Source of the DNA: Panaeolus papilionaceus
Lineage: Eukaryota > Basidiomycota > Agaricomycetes > Agaricales
Direction of reading: 5' to 3'
DNA length: 64,000 nt
NCBI GenBank assembly: GCA_015501605.1
Contig: JADNRZ010000006.1
Location: forward strand, 1,488,001 to 1,552,000
The notes beneath the pieces are model-generated. The model was not told the DNA's origin and ran no database searches. It saw only the letters and a list, made by a program, of their open reading frames with translations. Positions 1 through 11,380 of this stretch are shown in pieces (the first letter of the stretch is position 1; the number at the start of each line of letters is the position of its first letter). Both the position numbers and the translations under genes were made by a program.

Positions 1-86
1 ATATCATATACAACTGGAAGACGCTCACCTGGGATTTCACTGCCATATATTCTTGAAGAGACCCTTTGTCTTGCCGAAAACCTTCC

Positions 87-700
87 TTACCGCTTGCCTT
101 GAACGGCCTTCGAGTCGAAAGCAGATTTGTCTTCTGGTTCCGGAGGAAGCTCACCAAAGTCTTCAAGTTCCCGCTCGAACATACACAAATCGGCCTCAAC
201 ATCTACCTTCTCCTTGGACAAGACGCCCATAAGCTCCTCGCTAGAAGTCGCTGACTCCTGCTGAATCTCGGCTTCCAGTGCCCTAAGACGCTACTTCAAA
301 CTCTCAATCCGCTCGGCAAGATTGCAATATACCAGTGGCCCGATCGCTGCTTCTTGAAGTCGTTTTTTAAAAATCCAATCCCGGCCAATTTGAGCCATTT
401 ACGAAACGAAATGCCTCCTTCAGAACCTCAACAGCTCCTGACGAAATCAACGTGGTTAGTTGGGGGATGATCGCGAACATAAAAACGTCAGTGTATATAC
501 CTTCCAATGTTCGTCCCTTAACTGCTCAAACCGTCGCTCATCAAAGCTGTCTAAACGAGGTACATACATAATGGTTCCTGCAAGAGGCGGGAGCTTCTTC
601 GTGACTTTCCGTATTGAAATTGGACGTGTAATGCGTGTGTTCCCATGGGTCCCAGTTCCATTATCTGAGCGCTCGACAAGAATTCTGAATCTAGATGGAT
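87..700 (-). pseudogene. Decayed coding relic with a coiled-coil-like segment
   Basis: Reading the minus strand from about 700 down to 87 gives coding-like sequence. One exon (about 690 to 501) ends in ..RRFEQLRDEHWK. A good GT..AG intron (about 500 to 438) follows, then a second stretch that stays in one frame to 87. That second stretch is rich in heptad-like Leu/Glu/Lys and acidic residues (RLRALEAEIQQE, then an acidic ELEDFGELPPEPED region). It is interrupted in frame by TGA (420-422), TAA (399-401) and TAG (291-293). It could end at the TAA at 87-89, or continue through a donor (GTAAGG) toward the window edge. No family was recognised. The three in-frame stops without any frameshift point to a recently dead gene. 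An open minus-strand stretch at 746-976 may be an upstream part of the same relic, but no convincing splice joins them. Confidence 0.45.
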
Positions 701-1232
701 GCGTGCAGGAGTGTTAATTATGAGTAGGAGGAGAATGTTTGAGGATTAGGATTGGACCACTGTCGAAAGGAAGAATTCGTTGTTAGTGACTCGAGGGCTC
801 ATCTCGGTAGGGTTGGACATGAGAGTTCGGATTTGACAGAAAGGGTCGTCGCGAGTTCGCGAGGAAGCAGAGACTGCCTGTATAGATAAATTGACAGCCA
901 TATACATAAATCGACGAGATTGTTTACAAACTTGAAGGTGATTCATAAGGATTCGAGCGCCTGTTGCGTTGATCATGACATTCTAATCGGAGATTGGAAA
1001 TACAGATTCCGACGGCCACAGTGAAACTGGATCAGAGCGAGGCTCAACAAGGTTTGGACTGAACTTCCATCATGGCTCAAGGAATATTGATTTTATTGAC
1101 CAATGCGAAATCGCCACCAGCCCTTCGGTGTAATAGCGGAGACATAACCACCACGTAGTTGCATCACGATGTTCGGACGGAATCGCCTTTGACAGGTGGG
1201 GCACACCGTCATCTTTGACACACACCACCATC

Positions 1233-2651
1233 ATGGCATTCAGTGCACCATCTCGAGATCCTACACTCGTCCGGTTACCCTTGGAACTTATACCTCATAT
1301 TTTTCATCAGCTGGACCCTCAGCAGGACAAAGTTACCCTCACCAATTGTGCACTCATCGCACCATGCTTTCAAACGGCAGCTCAAGCGCATCTGTTCTCA
1401 TCAGTAACCCTCTACTATGTTATCGGATACGATAAAGAGTACAAATTAGCTGCCATGGATATGCCTGTGGGCCTCAAATTTCTTCGCTCAATCACAGAAT
1501 CTCTTCGTTTGGCCAGCCATGTTCGAAGACTAGAAATTCAGCTCTCCGATAACACGGTCGCGTCATCCAATATGAAAGCCGCGAACGACCCAACTTTTTC
1601 TTCATTAGACGCCATCTTGAGCACTCTAACGCGCTTGAAGACGTTCGTTTTGAACTCCAACAGGTCCATCTACTGGGGAACTCTAAGCGATACCCACAAG
1701 AGTAGTATCGCCAATGTATTACGCGCCAACGATATCCAGGATCTCCGCATCCTTTGCACAAGTCACTTTCCGCCCTCGTTATGCTGTCACTCCTCAACCC
1801 TCACAGATTTGATAATATCCAGCATAGACGATCAAAACGACGTTGTAGACCGCAACACGCGAGAGCCGAGATCTATTGCACTGAAGGCCCTTACGATCGG
1901 ATGGCAGGCTTATGGCTTAGGAATCATTGCATCCATCACCCAATTTTTGGAGAACTCAGCCTGCCCTCTAGATATTTCGAACCTAGTTTCTCTCGAGATT
2001 GCGACGTCTTATGCCGAACCTTGGCACATATCGCCTATTCTCGACCTTTGCTCCAACACGTTGACTAGGTTGACCATGATGGTTCCTGAAGAAGGTAGGA
2101 CTACTAGAACTGTGTCTCCTGGATCCTGTGCTCAGTATACTTTCACAGCGGGCAATAAAGCATCGTTCCCAATCGTCAACCTCAACATGTTGCGAAACCT
2201 ATCCGAACTACACCTCTCTGGCTGCATCACCAGCCGTTGGCTTGGATCACATCGTAGCCCCGTCGAGACATTATCGTCTCCGGTTACCTGGATTGGGAAC
2301 GTCCTCAACACGCTTCCTTTCGACAGAACCAGTACCAAATTCCCTGACCCCTACCTGCAAATAGATCTCAACTTTGTGCAGGTGTCTGCCATATCCGTGT
2401 CTGCTGTGCCTTGGGACGAGCTTGTTGCTGGGATCCTCTGCCATTCGAGCCTTCATCGGAAAGTTGTTAATATTTTGTTTACCGACTACTTCCTACCTCA
2501 GTATGCTAAGCCTCATGGACCTGGAATGTTCAAAGAGAGGATCCGTATCTTAAAAGAAGATGCAAATTTGCAGAGGCTTGGTGAGGATGTTGTCTTCGAT
2601 TATACAGAGAGGTTTACCATACCCAGAACGCGTCCTTCGTTGATATATTAG
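1233..2651 (+). CDS. F-box-like / leucine-rich protein (472 aa)
   Basis: Single-exon gene. The first ATG in frame is at 1233. Near the N-terminus the motif LPLELIPHIFHQLD, followed by a helix ending ..TNCALIAPCFQTAAQAHLF, matches the F-box-like segment common in Agaricomycete proteins. In that family the F-box docks on Skp1 of SCF ubiquitin ligases and the remaining few hundred residues form irregular leucine-rich repeats that bind a target. Here the C-terminal part has repeated Leu-rich strands (for example LRNLSELHLSGC) but no catalytic motif. Paralogues with the same architecture lie at 17529-18883 and 21416-22830, with a dead copy at 22990-24609. Those copies carry one intron near the LAPxx position; this copy has none. 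The target is unknown and could not be guessed from sequence. Confidence 0.8.
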   Translation: MAFSAPSRDPTLVRLPLELIPHIFHQLDPQQDKVTLTNCALIAPCFQTAAQAHLFSSVTLYYVIGYDKEYKLAAMDMPVGLKFLRSITESLRLASHVRRLEIQLSDNTVASSNMKAANDPTFSSLDAILSTLTRLKTFVLNSNRSIYWGTLSDTHKSSIANVLRANDIQDLRILCTSHFPPSLCCHSSTLTDLIISSIDDQNDVVDRNTREPRSIALKALTIGWQAYGLGIIASITQFLENSACPLDISNLVSLEIATSYAEPWHISPILDLCSNTLTRLTMMVPEEGRTTRTVSPGSCAQYTFTAGNKASFPIVNLNMLRNLSELHLSGCITSRWLGSHRSPVETLSSPVTWIGNVLNTLPFDRTSTKFPDPYLQIDLNFVQVSAISVSAVPWDELVAGILCHSSLHRKVVNILFTDYFLPQYAKPHGPGMFKERIRILKEDANLQRLGEDVVFDYTERFTIPRTRPSLIY

Positions 2652-3062
2652 TGTCTCTTCACACATGTGTCAAATGTCTAATTCCAGCAGTTTTGTATTC
2701 TGTGTCCCTTATTTATATTCCTCTCGGATGTACATCCGTCGAGCAGACCTTGAAATTCAAAAGAAATAAGTAAATTCTGGCCTTCATACAAAACATTCAT
2801 TCATTCACATAACCATTCGAGCAGTATCCACATCTGCTCTAATCAGAATTATAGCTTTCATGTAAACCTTTTCAATTGTTAGTCGTAGCCCCTAATCGGA
2901 CTATGGTATCACATGATGGGTATTATTGCTATCTCTGGACTGTACCGCGTGGCAGAGGGTTGACTTATCTCCACCTTGTAAGGCTTTTAACGAATCATAT
3001 TTGCGACGCTGGATCGTCTACAGATAACCATTCCTTCCCTTTCATCCCTTGCGGACTTGGCA
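2652..3062. other. Intergenic region between the F-box gene and bleomycin hydrolase
   Basis: About 410 bases holding the 3' end of the F-box gene and the promoter of the next gene. AT-rich with several short shadow frames. No repeat, RNA gene or clear TATA box was recognised. Confidence 0.5.
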
Positions 3063-5101
3063 ATGGGCAACCAACCTTCCTCCCGTATTCCAACCCCAGC
3101 TGACTACGAACCAGAGGATGAGAAGGACGGTTTCGTTCAACTCTCAGAGACGATGGAGGCTCTGAATATTAATGTTGCAAACCCCCTGTCCAAGGACGGA
3201 TCTCTGACCTTGCAGCATGTCGTGGGTTGGGAGTCATCGCTGCGTCATGACCCAAAGACTCGTCTGGCACGCACCATCCTTGCTCAGACCGACATCCGTT
3301 CTGTCCTCACCTCTAGAACGGCCAAGATCGCTGACCAGCACGTCTTTAACCATACCCTTGATTACAAGACAGGTCCTGTCACCAACCAGAAGAGTAGTGG
3401 GCGTTGCTGGCTCTTTGCTACCACAAATGTCATCAGGTATGGGATTATGAAGAAACTCAAGCTCAAGGACTTCCAATTGTCGCAGGTGAGCTGCGGAACA
3501 TAACCCGAGGGCGCTCTCGTGCTGAAAACTCTTTTCATAGTCATACCTCTTCTTCTGGGATAAACTCAACAAATCCAACTACTACCTTGAACTTATGATC
3601 CAGAATGCTGACCTTCCAATTGACGACCGCCTCATTACTCATCTTTCCTCCGACCTCATCTCAGACGGCGGCCAATGGGACATGGTTGTCAATTTGCTTG
3701 CTGCTTACGGTGTCGTTCCACAGTCCCTCTATCCCGAGTCATTCCACTCAAGTCTTTCGGGTCCACTCAATTCCATCCTGAAGACCAAGCTCCGAGAACA
3801 TTCCCTGATTTTACGTGCTCTTGCCGAGCAACTGAGAGCAGCTCACCTCAAAGAGGAAACTGTCATGGCTACTCTTCGTGCTAAGAAAGAGGAGCTCATG
3901 AAGGAAGTATACCGAGTCATGACAGCGACTCTAGGCGTGCCACCGCCACCCGGCAAGAAGTTTGTTTGGGACTACATCGACGCCGACGACAAGGTCGGAC
4001 GATGGGAAGGTTCTCCCAAAGAATTCTTTGAACAATTCGCTAGCAAACCTTTCTCGGTACGTAACATGAATTTCATTTCGCTTTACTCTATGGTTTTCTA
4101 AGGACCGAATTATAGCCTCTTGACGCATTCTCCCTTATCAATGACCCGCGGAATGCTTATGATGCACTCTATACTGTTGACAAGCTTGGTAATATGTGGG
4201 GTGGACGCCCTATTTTATGTGAGTCTGAACCATGCTGCTCTGTCTAACTCTTACTGAATATACATCAAGATGTCAATACCGAAATAGAGGAGCTCAAGGC
4301 CACTGTTGTTAGAGTGAGTCTTTATTTGCTATCGTCTCAATCTGAATTTACCGACCAATCACCATCGTCTCCTCCTTCACTGCCTCCTCGCATCAATCAT
4401 CTTTCCTAATTAGATGATCAAAGCTGGTCAGCCAGTCTTCTTTGGGTGCGACGTCGGAAAATTCTCCGACAAAGATCTAGGCATAATGGATACTGCTCTC
4501 TTTGAATACGAGGTCAGTATTATGGTAGTTCTCCTGTTTGTGTTCAAGATTCTGACGGTCTACTTCCTCCACTCTGGTTTCGGGCGTCTTATTTCGATCG
4601 TGATTAAATTTTGATTTGATCGGCTTCTGCACTGCAAATCATGTCAACAGAACGCCTTCGATTTCAGTCTCTCTTTGAGCAAAGCAGACCGCTTGGAGAC
4701 CTGTGAATCCGCGATGACGCACGCTATGGTTATCACTGGAGTCCACATCGACCCTACCACGGACAAGCCAGTGCGATACAAGGTCGAGAACTCTTGGGGC
4801 GAGACCGCTGGAAAGGAAGGATTCTTTGTTATGACCGACAAGTGGTTTGAAGAGTATGTTTTTGTTTCCTCACTAATATGGATGACGGATGCTGGATGCT
4901 GATGTTACCTTTGATCAATTTAGATTCGTTTACCAGGTTGTCGTACCCAAGCAGCTTGCGAACAAGGAGCACGTTGCCATCCTTGAATCTGGAGACGCGA
5001 TTGTCCTTCCTCCTTGGGACCCAATGGTATGGTTTAGTGTCTTCTCATCACAACTATAATATTGACATGGACTTCTACTCTTCTAGGGCGCTCTTGCTTA
5101 A
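3063..5101 (+). CDS. Bleomycin hydrolase / cysteine aminopeptidase, C1B family (501 aa)
   Basis: Eight exons: 3063-3485, 3541-4056, 4116-4218, 4270-4313, 4414-4512, 4651-4853, 4924-5026 and 5087-5101; all phases agree. The papain-type catalytic residues are visible: Cys in KSSGRCWLF (exon 1), His in MTHAMVITGV and Asn in VENSWGE (exon 6). The protein ends WDPMGALA, matching the conserved C-terminal tail that sits in the active cleft of the family (Lap3/Gal6/BLMH) and turns it into an aminopeptidase. The family forms hexameric cytosolic barrels that trim peptides and hydrolyse bleomycin and homocysteine thiolactone. The length of about 500 aa is normal. The N-terminus starts MGNQPSS, a possible N-myristoylation signal. 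The preceding in-frame TTG is not used as the start because the ATG at 3063 fits the family. Confidence 0.95.
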
Positions 5102-5639
5102 TTTAAAGTTGAGCGATGAGGATCCGTCGGACTGTTACTATTTCCGGATGTGTTAGATTTGCGGGATATACCATGTCGCTGTTATTTGGAGTTTTAGCTT
5201 TCTTCATGATGTATTCATGATTAAGACCTTGTTGGAGTGTTGTATGTAACATATTTTGGCCTTGTGGAATCACCCCTTTACAACATCACCTATAAGTCCT
5301 GTGCAGACATGTGTAACTTAGGGCATACGAGGTGCGGATATTGTATTCAGGCCCCCATTGCATTGTTTTAGTCCAAGATAGACTCGGTTCAATTCGAAAT
5401 CGACCTGAGTCTGAGCAATCCCTGGTCATGTCTTACTCCTTTCTTCTCCTATTCATCGTCTTATAAATGGGATCTTTTCTACCATGGAAGCTCTCATCTA
5501 CACAGGAATTCAACGCAGCATCCCAGGTCCAACCCCCTCAACCCTTCATACCCAGATCGCTTCAACAACGTCGCATATACCTCATACATAAGCCATCTCT
5601 TGCAGTACACTTCCAGTTCATATCAAAACCAACATCATC
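5102..5639. other. Intergenic region upstream of the Gly-rich secreted protein
   Basis: About 540 bases: the 3' UTR of bleomycin hydrolase, then promoter sequence. TTATAAAT at about 5461-5468 lies about 170 bp before the next ATG and may be a TATA element. Pyrimidine-rich and CA-rich leader sequence follows. No other feature was seen. Confidence 0.4.
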
Positions 5640-7530
5640 ATGCAATCGTACTCTTGGACTCGCCTCACTTGCCTACTCGTCCTCCTCTTCAGCTTCGATA
5701 CCAATGTGGTCACTTCCTTTGCCGCTCCAACCCCCGAGGCAGATGCCATGCCAGCTAGCGCCGTCGACTTCTCCCATGCCGGAGGAATGATGAATATGTA
5801 CGTTTCTCGGCCATTTCATCCTTGGCCTCAATCTGATACATCCCCATTTTTGCTGTAGCCCCCGTGCTGAGGCCTCCAGCGAATCGTGCGTCGTCATGGG
5901 CGCTTCGGGCCAATATTCCCAATCAGGCGAGACCTATACCAATTCCGGCACCAACACCCACGACTACGAGGAGAACAGGAAGAAACGCGCCAATGCTGCT
6001 TGGTTCGCACCATCCTTCGATATCGTAGCTAGGTCCGCCAACGACAAGTCAAACTCTGGTCGGAATGCGGCTTCGTCGCTGTACCTCAACCCCCTTGTCT
6101 CGCTCAGTATGAATGACGTTGAGGTGGCTGCTGGCAGAAGAAAGTCTAGTGGAGTGGGGAAGCGCAGTTATGGGGACTACGGAGGTGGATCGGAGGTGGC
6201 GAATGGGAATGGGGATGGTGGATATGGGGGTAATGGCGGGGAGGGGTATGGTCAGAACAACGAGGGGGAGGAGGATAGCGACGACGAGAGCGACGATGAC
6301 TCGGATGATAGCTCTGATTCCGGAGACGATTCCTCGGACAGCGATTGCGAGGGTAATAGCGATGAGGGCGAGGAGAATGGGAATAGTAGTGGTCCTCAGA
6401 ATGGTGGTCAGCAGGGAGGGTATGAGGGTGGATATGAGGGTGGCTATAGGGGAGGAAACTATGGGGAAGAGAACAACAACAATCACGGGGTTGGTGGTCA
6501 GCAGAATGAGGGGTATGGCCAAGGAGGCTATGGGGGAGGAGGCGAGAACAACAACTATGGTGTCGGTGGAGAGCAAAACGGTGGATATTCGCAGGGGAGC
6601 CATGGTCAAGGAGGCTACCGAGGCGGACAAGGAGGCTACGGTGGTGGACAAGGGGGCTACGCAGGCGGACAGAGCGGTTACGGTGGTGGACAGGAAGGTT
6701 ACGGTGGTGGACAAGGAAGCTACGAGGGAGATCAGCAGAACAACAACGAGCAGTACGGCCAAAACGAGGACGGAAATGGTCAGGGCGGGAATAGGAACGA
6801 GGGTGGAAATTACGGTCAAGGGCACGGTCAGCAAGGACTCAATCAAGGAGAGAAGCAGAACGAGGGGAATAGGCAGCAGTACAACAATGAAAACGGAGGT
6901 CAGAACCAGGGCGGAGAAGGAGGCTACGGTGGGGGCGGAGAGCAAGGCGATAAGGAGAACAACGGCGGGCAGCAGAATGACTGTGACTATGGAGGAAACC
7001 AGGGCGGGCAGGTACAGGGATACGAGGGAGGAGGACAAGAGCAGAGCAACAGGGAAGCAGCTCAAAATAGTGGGTATGGAGGGAACCACGGGGGTCGGGA
7101 GCAGAAGAATGTGGGGAACGGCCAGCAGAACGGCTATCAAAGGGGAAATGAGGGAGGCCAGAAGCAGGAGAACGGAGGGAATGGGCAGCAGGGCCAACAG
7201 AACTATAATCGAGGAAATCAGGCGGGGTACGAACAGGAGAACGCTGCGCAGAATGGACAGCAGAGGAATAGTGGCTATGGGCTCGGAAACCAGGGAGGAA
7301 ATGAAGGTATGAATTACGGACAGAAAGGCTGGGGGCAGCAGGAGGGCGGTAATGGTAGCGATCAGGAAGGCTACAACGGGGGGATTGCTCAGCAGGGTGG
7401 GAACCAAGGTGGTGGAAACAACGGGGTCAACAGAAAGGCACAGCATGGCAAACAGGGCGCTCAGGACCAAGGAGGTCAAGGTCAGGGAGGAAATCAGCAG
7501 GGATATATGGGGCGCTGTGTAGTTGGATAG
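5640..7530 (+). CDS. Secreted Gly/Gln/Asn-rich low-complexity protein (609 aa)
   Basis: Two exons, 5640-5797 and 5859-7530; the intron has good GT..AG ends and keeps frame. The N-terminus is a signal peptide: a hydrophobic stretch LTCLLVLLFSF, with probable cleavage near residue 28 before AAPTPEA. Dibasic sites at about residues 94-96 (RKKR) and 154-155 (GKR) suit Kex2 processing. A block of almost pure Asp/Ser/Glu spans about residues 190-225. From there to the end the protein is repeats of Gly, Gln, Asn and Tyr, including tandem GGYGGGQ-type units around 6600-6730. It resembles glycine-rich wall, adhesive or silk-like proteins in composition only; no domain was recognised. The antisense and +1 frames across this gene also stay open, which is a by-product of the biased composition. 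Confidence 0.8.
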
Positions 7531-7702
7531 GTTTTAGTAGTTTTGCATCACCATTTGCGATACCTTGATCATATTTTCTTCTCCCTCAAAATTTCTGAGT
7601 GAACCTGTAAAGGGAGCGAAATACCCTGTGAAATTCATTCATCCAGAAGATACTAATAAAATCAATAAATTTACGCCTCGTTCTTCAAAATCGATTCCCC
7701 GT

Positions 7703-9295
7703 TCACATAATGATGCAATCTCCCTTTTTCTTCTTTTTTTGCTCCTTCGGGGGGTTGGCTTGCTGACGTTGTATTTGTTCCTGTTCTTCAGCAAGTCGTA
7801 TTTGCTCTTGTCGTCGCATCTGATTATAAACTTCTTGTTCTTTATGTGCTCGTTGATCTTCTTCCACTTGGAGTTGACGAGCCAGAGCAGCACTACCAAG
7901 ACAAATTAATATTCGTGGTAAATATAATTTGCTAGAAACGAAGGACGTACTCATTAGGGTCATATGCAACACCATATTCATTGATACCGGCTGCGTCTTC
8001 AGCGGCTCTAAGGGCTTGTTCTGCAGTCTGTCCGGCGAAGTCGCCGCCAGCTGGACTTGACTTCACAAAGTTGGAGTCGACAAACGTGACACCGCCATCA
8101 ATGTCTTCCAAGCGTTCCCATACTACTGATGGCTCCTGCAAGAAGACTTGGTCTGTCACGAGAGTGTATAATGCGTAGTCGGCATCTGGGTGGGAGGGGG
8201 CCGAGGCGGACAAAGATGACCCTGCTTCTGGTTCGGTAACGTCGGCATTGGGCGCTGGAGTGGCTGAAGGAGATGACGGCGATGTGGTCTTGTACAAGAC
8301 GGATAAATGAGAGTTCCGGAACAAAGCTGTCGGCGTGTTGGGTGGGAGAGACGTGGCAAGATGGAACAGGCCATGATAGGTCAACTGAGATTGAGTTTGG
8401 TCTAAAAATCTTCGGACAACAATAGCTAGCATATTGGGTTAGCTAGGACTATTGAGAAGCACCAAAGTACATACCGTCTTCGATCTTTTGTCTATCTTCA
8501 CTTGACTGAATTCGACTTGAGCCTCCAATGCCAGAACTACTCCCAGCAGCAGCACTGCTAGACCCTGAACCGCCCTGCTGATCTTCAAAACCTTGAAAAG
8601 CGTTCTCATCAACCACGAATTGACCATTGGTAAGGTGATCGGCTTCAGCAATGAGTGCCACTGCGGTGTCGTAGTCCTTAACCTTGCTGATGATAGGTGC
8701 TTCTGGGCTGTTGGGGTCCACTATCCAGCCATGTACGAGTTGGATACCAGCTTGAGAGAAGAGCTTTAGCTCCCCTCCGCCTTCATGAATGCTTGCCGGT
8801 TGGAATGACGTTGCCGAGGTGAATAAGGGATTCAGATCCATTCCCTCTGTTAATAGTTCAGACGCGTACATAGAGACAAAGACGAATGCGGCGTACTTTG
8901 GGTATGAGGCATTATTGACAATGCAGCTGAAATATCAACATCAGGAGAGCTCATAAGAAGATACTCGGCGACAAGTTGCGAGAGGAATTCATAGGAGACT
9001 GTCTTGCGAGATACGGGTAGAATCTCTATGTTTCCTCGTAAAATAAGGATATTGCCTATGGATATTGTGGTCAGATTAAACCCTTAAATTGAATTTCGTT
9101 ATCACCCACAGACTGCGATAAAGGAGCACGGTCTAGAGAGGAGTTAGTTTCAAGTTATCTGCCATTGAGCTTGTAACAAGCAGACCCATTAAAATTCTGC
9201 GTGATGACCCTGACGTCTTTGCCGTTAAACTGTATGGATTTAAGATACCAAACGTCCTCAAGGGAGCTCTGAATCGTTGGGTCTGCGTGCGACAT
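7703..9295 (-). CDS. MINDY-family deubiquitinase with CaaX tail (442 aa)
   Basis: Six exons on the minus strand: 9186-9295, 9110-9132, 8897-9055, 8475-8846, 7951-8425 and 7703-7892; phases agree throughout. MINDY (formerly FAM63/DUF544) enzymes cut Lys48-linked ubiquitin chains. Visible signatures are QNFNGPCSFIAVCNIL with the catalytic Cys (split over exons 1-3, exon 2 being only 23 nt), LSIMPHTQKGMDLNPLFT, and SQLTYHGLFHL with the catalytic His, followed by LVTDQVF and VVWERLEDIDGG. The C-terminal part contains a ubiquitin-binding MIU-like helix (DAALARQLQVEED), a Gln/Glu-rich coiled coil, a run of five lysines and a terminal CIIM box, so the protein is probably farnesylated and membrane-held. 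Ser/Gly- and Ala/Pro-rich insertions inside the fold (about residues 200-222 and 265-300) look like loops. Family assignment is secure; the membrane location is inferred. Confidence 0.9.
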
Positions 9296-9766
9296 GAAAG
9301 GATTGTCGTGGTTGATGAACAAGAAATGGGGACGACAAAAGCCCGCGCCGCTGTCAGCGAACTGATCCTCCTGTCTACATCACTCCTGTTTTGGGAATAA
9401 TTAGCTATGCACAACGCCGGCGATACATCCCGCTCTGTGACCCTTTCAGCATCCACCTGCGCATTAAGGCTATACAATTGGTTAGAATAAAAGGACACGG
9501 ACATGTCATCATAAGCGATAATAATTCAAAACTTCATATTAAAATAAATTTCTGCGAAACCCTTCCGGATAAGATTCTTCTCGTTTTGACAAAACGATAG
9601 CGTCCAACAATATCCGCAGGAACACAAAGCAACAAAATATGGATAATACATTTCTGATACTGGCATTTCCGTAGTACACGTTGTCAATACAGTTTAATAG
9701 TAGTCCCCACTTCCGCTCGTACTAAGCTTACACTTACATTCGAAGCATTTTCCCTTCGCTTCGAAA
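9296..9766. other. Intergenic region upstream of the deubiquitinase gene
   Basis: About 470 bases between the start of the minus-strand MINDY gene and the 3' end of the minus-strand paraoxonase-like gene. Should contain the MINDY promoter. No recognisable motif, repeat or RNA was found. Confidence 0.4.
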
Positions 9767-11380
9767 TCAAAGGTCACACACGACCAGATGTGGCGCAGAT
9801 AGGCCTATTCAATGAAGATTCGTGTACTTAGCGAACAAAAGGGGAACAATGAAGGCGCATAGTATCTCACCGTTCATAAAAAGTTTCTTTCTTTCAGTAT
9901 CATATACAACCGAAGTGATACCCGAGGCAATCGAGCCATCGTCTTCGAACATCTGCAAAGGACGATCAGAAAAAGTGAAGCAATGTCAAAAAAAGAGGTT
10001 TCGAACCTTTTCGACTTTGTGGTGAATCCCAAAATCAATGGCATTCGGGTTGGGGTGGACGGTAAATCTGAGTGCGGACGAAGGTGAAACCACCTCCGTA
10101 GGATTGGCAAAATGTTTGAGGATGAGCGTCAAAACATTTGGGAACGCTAGTAGGTTTTGTTGATCAATATCGAAGCACTAAGTGACATAAAATGGTCATT
10201 TTACTTACCAGCAGCCCAAACATGGCCATCAGCATCAATGGATATGTTATCCATTCCTCTATCGGTGGGTATGACCTCTTTCTTGACCAACTTCTTCCCT
10301 TCAACCTCCTTGAGGATATAGAGCCCACCTGAGATGGAGTTGGCTACATACACGGTCTTGTTGGCTGAATTGAGCGATCGTGTGATTCCATTGGCACCAT
10401 GGAGTTTCTCGATAGCAAAATGGCATGACCACTTCGACGCCGACGAAGCCGAGCAGTATCCAACAGAGGTTCCAGAGTGCCCTACGACGGCAAGGTCACG
10501 CATCTAGAACACGCAAATGAGTTGTGATATCAAGATGCACAAACCGAGAGAGGACGACGACCATGAAGTAATAACGCATGCATATGCAGAAAAGGGTTCA
10601 AAAATTGTTACTTACCCTGCCAACCTTTGAAATATGATCGTTTGTGAACCAAAAGCCCTTGCCATCGCGTTCGCCAACAACATCATTGGGGGTAATAATA
10701 ACATCACTCTCCACCGTCGCAACATATCGCATCGTCTTCTCTCCTATTCTAGTCTTGAACACTTGAACGGCACTGTCAGCGCCAACCTCTTGCGCATCTC
10801 CCTCAAGCGGAGCTCGGTGGTTGATGATATAGATGAACAGGTCCTTCCTGTCCTTCGATCCATCAGCCGGAACAACATCCATACCATGTAAAGAGAATCC
10901 GCGACGCTTCGCTTCGGGTGTCAGATCCTCTGGAATGAGCTTCGTGATCTTCTTCGTGGTCGGGTCGTACGTAGCCACATAATCTGCGCGCGACGCGCCT
11001 GTGGCGTTGAGGCGATTCACAGCTGGAGTCCAATGCACGCGGCTTTGAGGTGTTGAACATGCTAAATATAACAATCCTGTAGGTTGATGTAGTACGAGTT
11101 CTGGTGAAATGGTATAATATGGTGAGCATTCATTCGACGAACAGAGATCCGAATAAAGGAGACGTCGACGAGTAGCGCTGAAGTTGGGACGTCAAAGTTG
11201 ATGTGACTTACTCTCGCAAGCACTTAGTTCTGGAACAATGTCGCATCGTTGATTGTTGATAGATTCAACAACTCGTCCGTAGCCCATCGTCTTCATCTTC
11301 GGCTTGAGCAGATACTCCCAAGTCCCCCCGAATATAGCGAACAGAAGAGCAAGTGTGTTGAGTGTAGATCGTTCCACCAT
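9767..11380 (-). CDS. Serum paraoxonase/arylesterase-like beta-propeller protein (402 aa)
   Basis: Six exons on the minus strand: 11212-11380, 10616-11100, 10209-10503, 10007-10146, 9871-9952 and 9767-9804; frame is kept at every junction. The N-terminus (TLNTLALLFAIFGG) is a single hydrophobic segment, a signal anchor or uncleaved signal peptide as in PON enzymes. Blades of a six-bladed propeller can be followed: FSLHGMDVV (a His position important in PONs), IITPNDVVGERDG then FWFTNDH (Asn/Asp calcium ligands in the family), LHGANGITRS, and MDNISIDADGHVWAAG. Family members hydrolyse lactones, aryl esters or organophosphates in the secretory pathway or at the cell surface; the substrate here is unknown. 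Length is a little above the animal enzymes. The last exon codes for only 12 residues. Confidence 0.88.

Noticed and set aside
6113..7312. 399-codon plus-strand open frame in a second phase of the same gene
   Set aside because: Arg/Thr/Met-rich shadow of the same repeats, with no signal peptide or splice support.
6049..7479. 476-codon open frame on the minus strand through the Gly-rich gene
   Set aside because: It is the complement of GGN/CAG/AAC-rich repeats, giving a Val/Leu/Ile/Ser/Pro string without any domain. The plus frame has a signal peptide and a spliced first exon, so it is the real gene.
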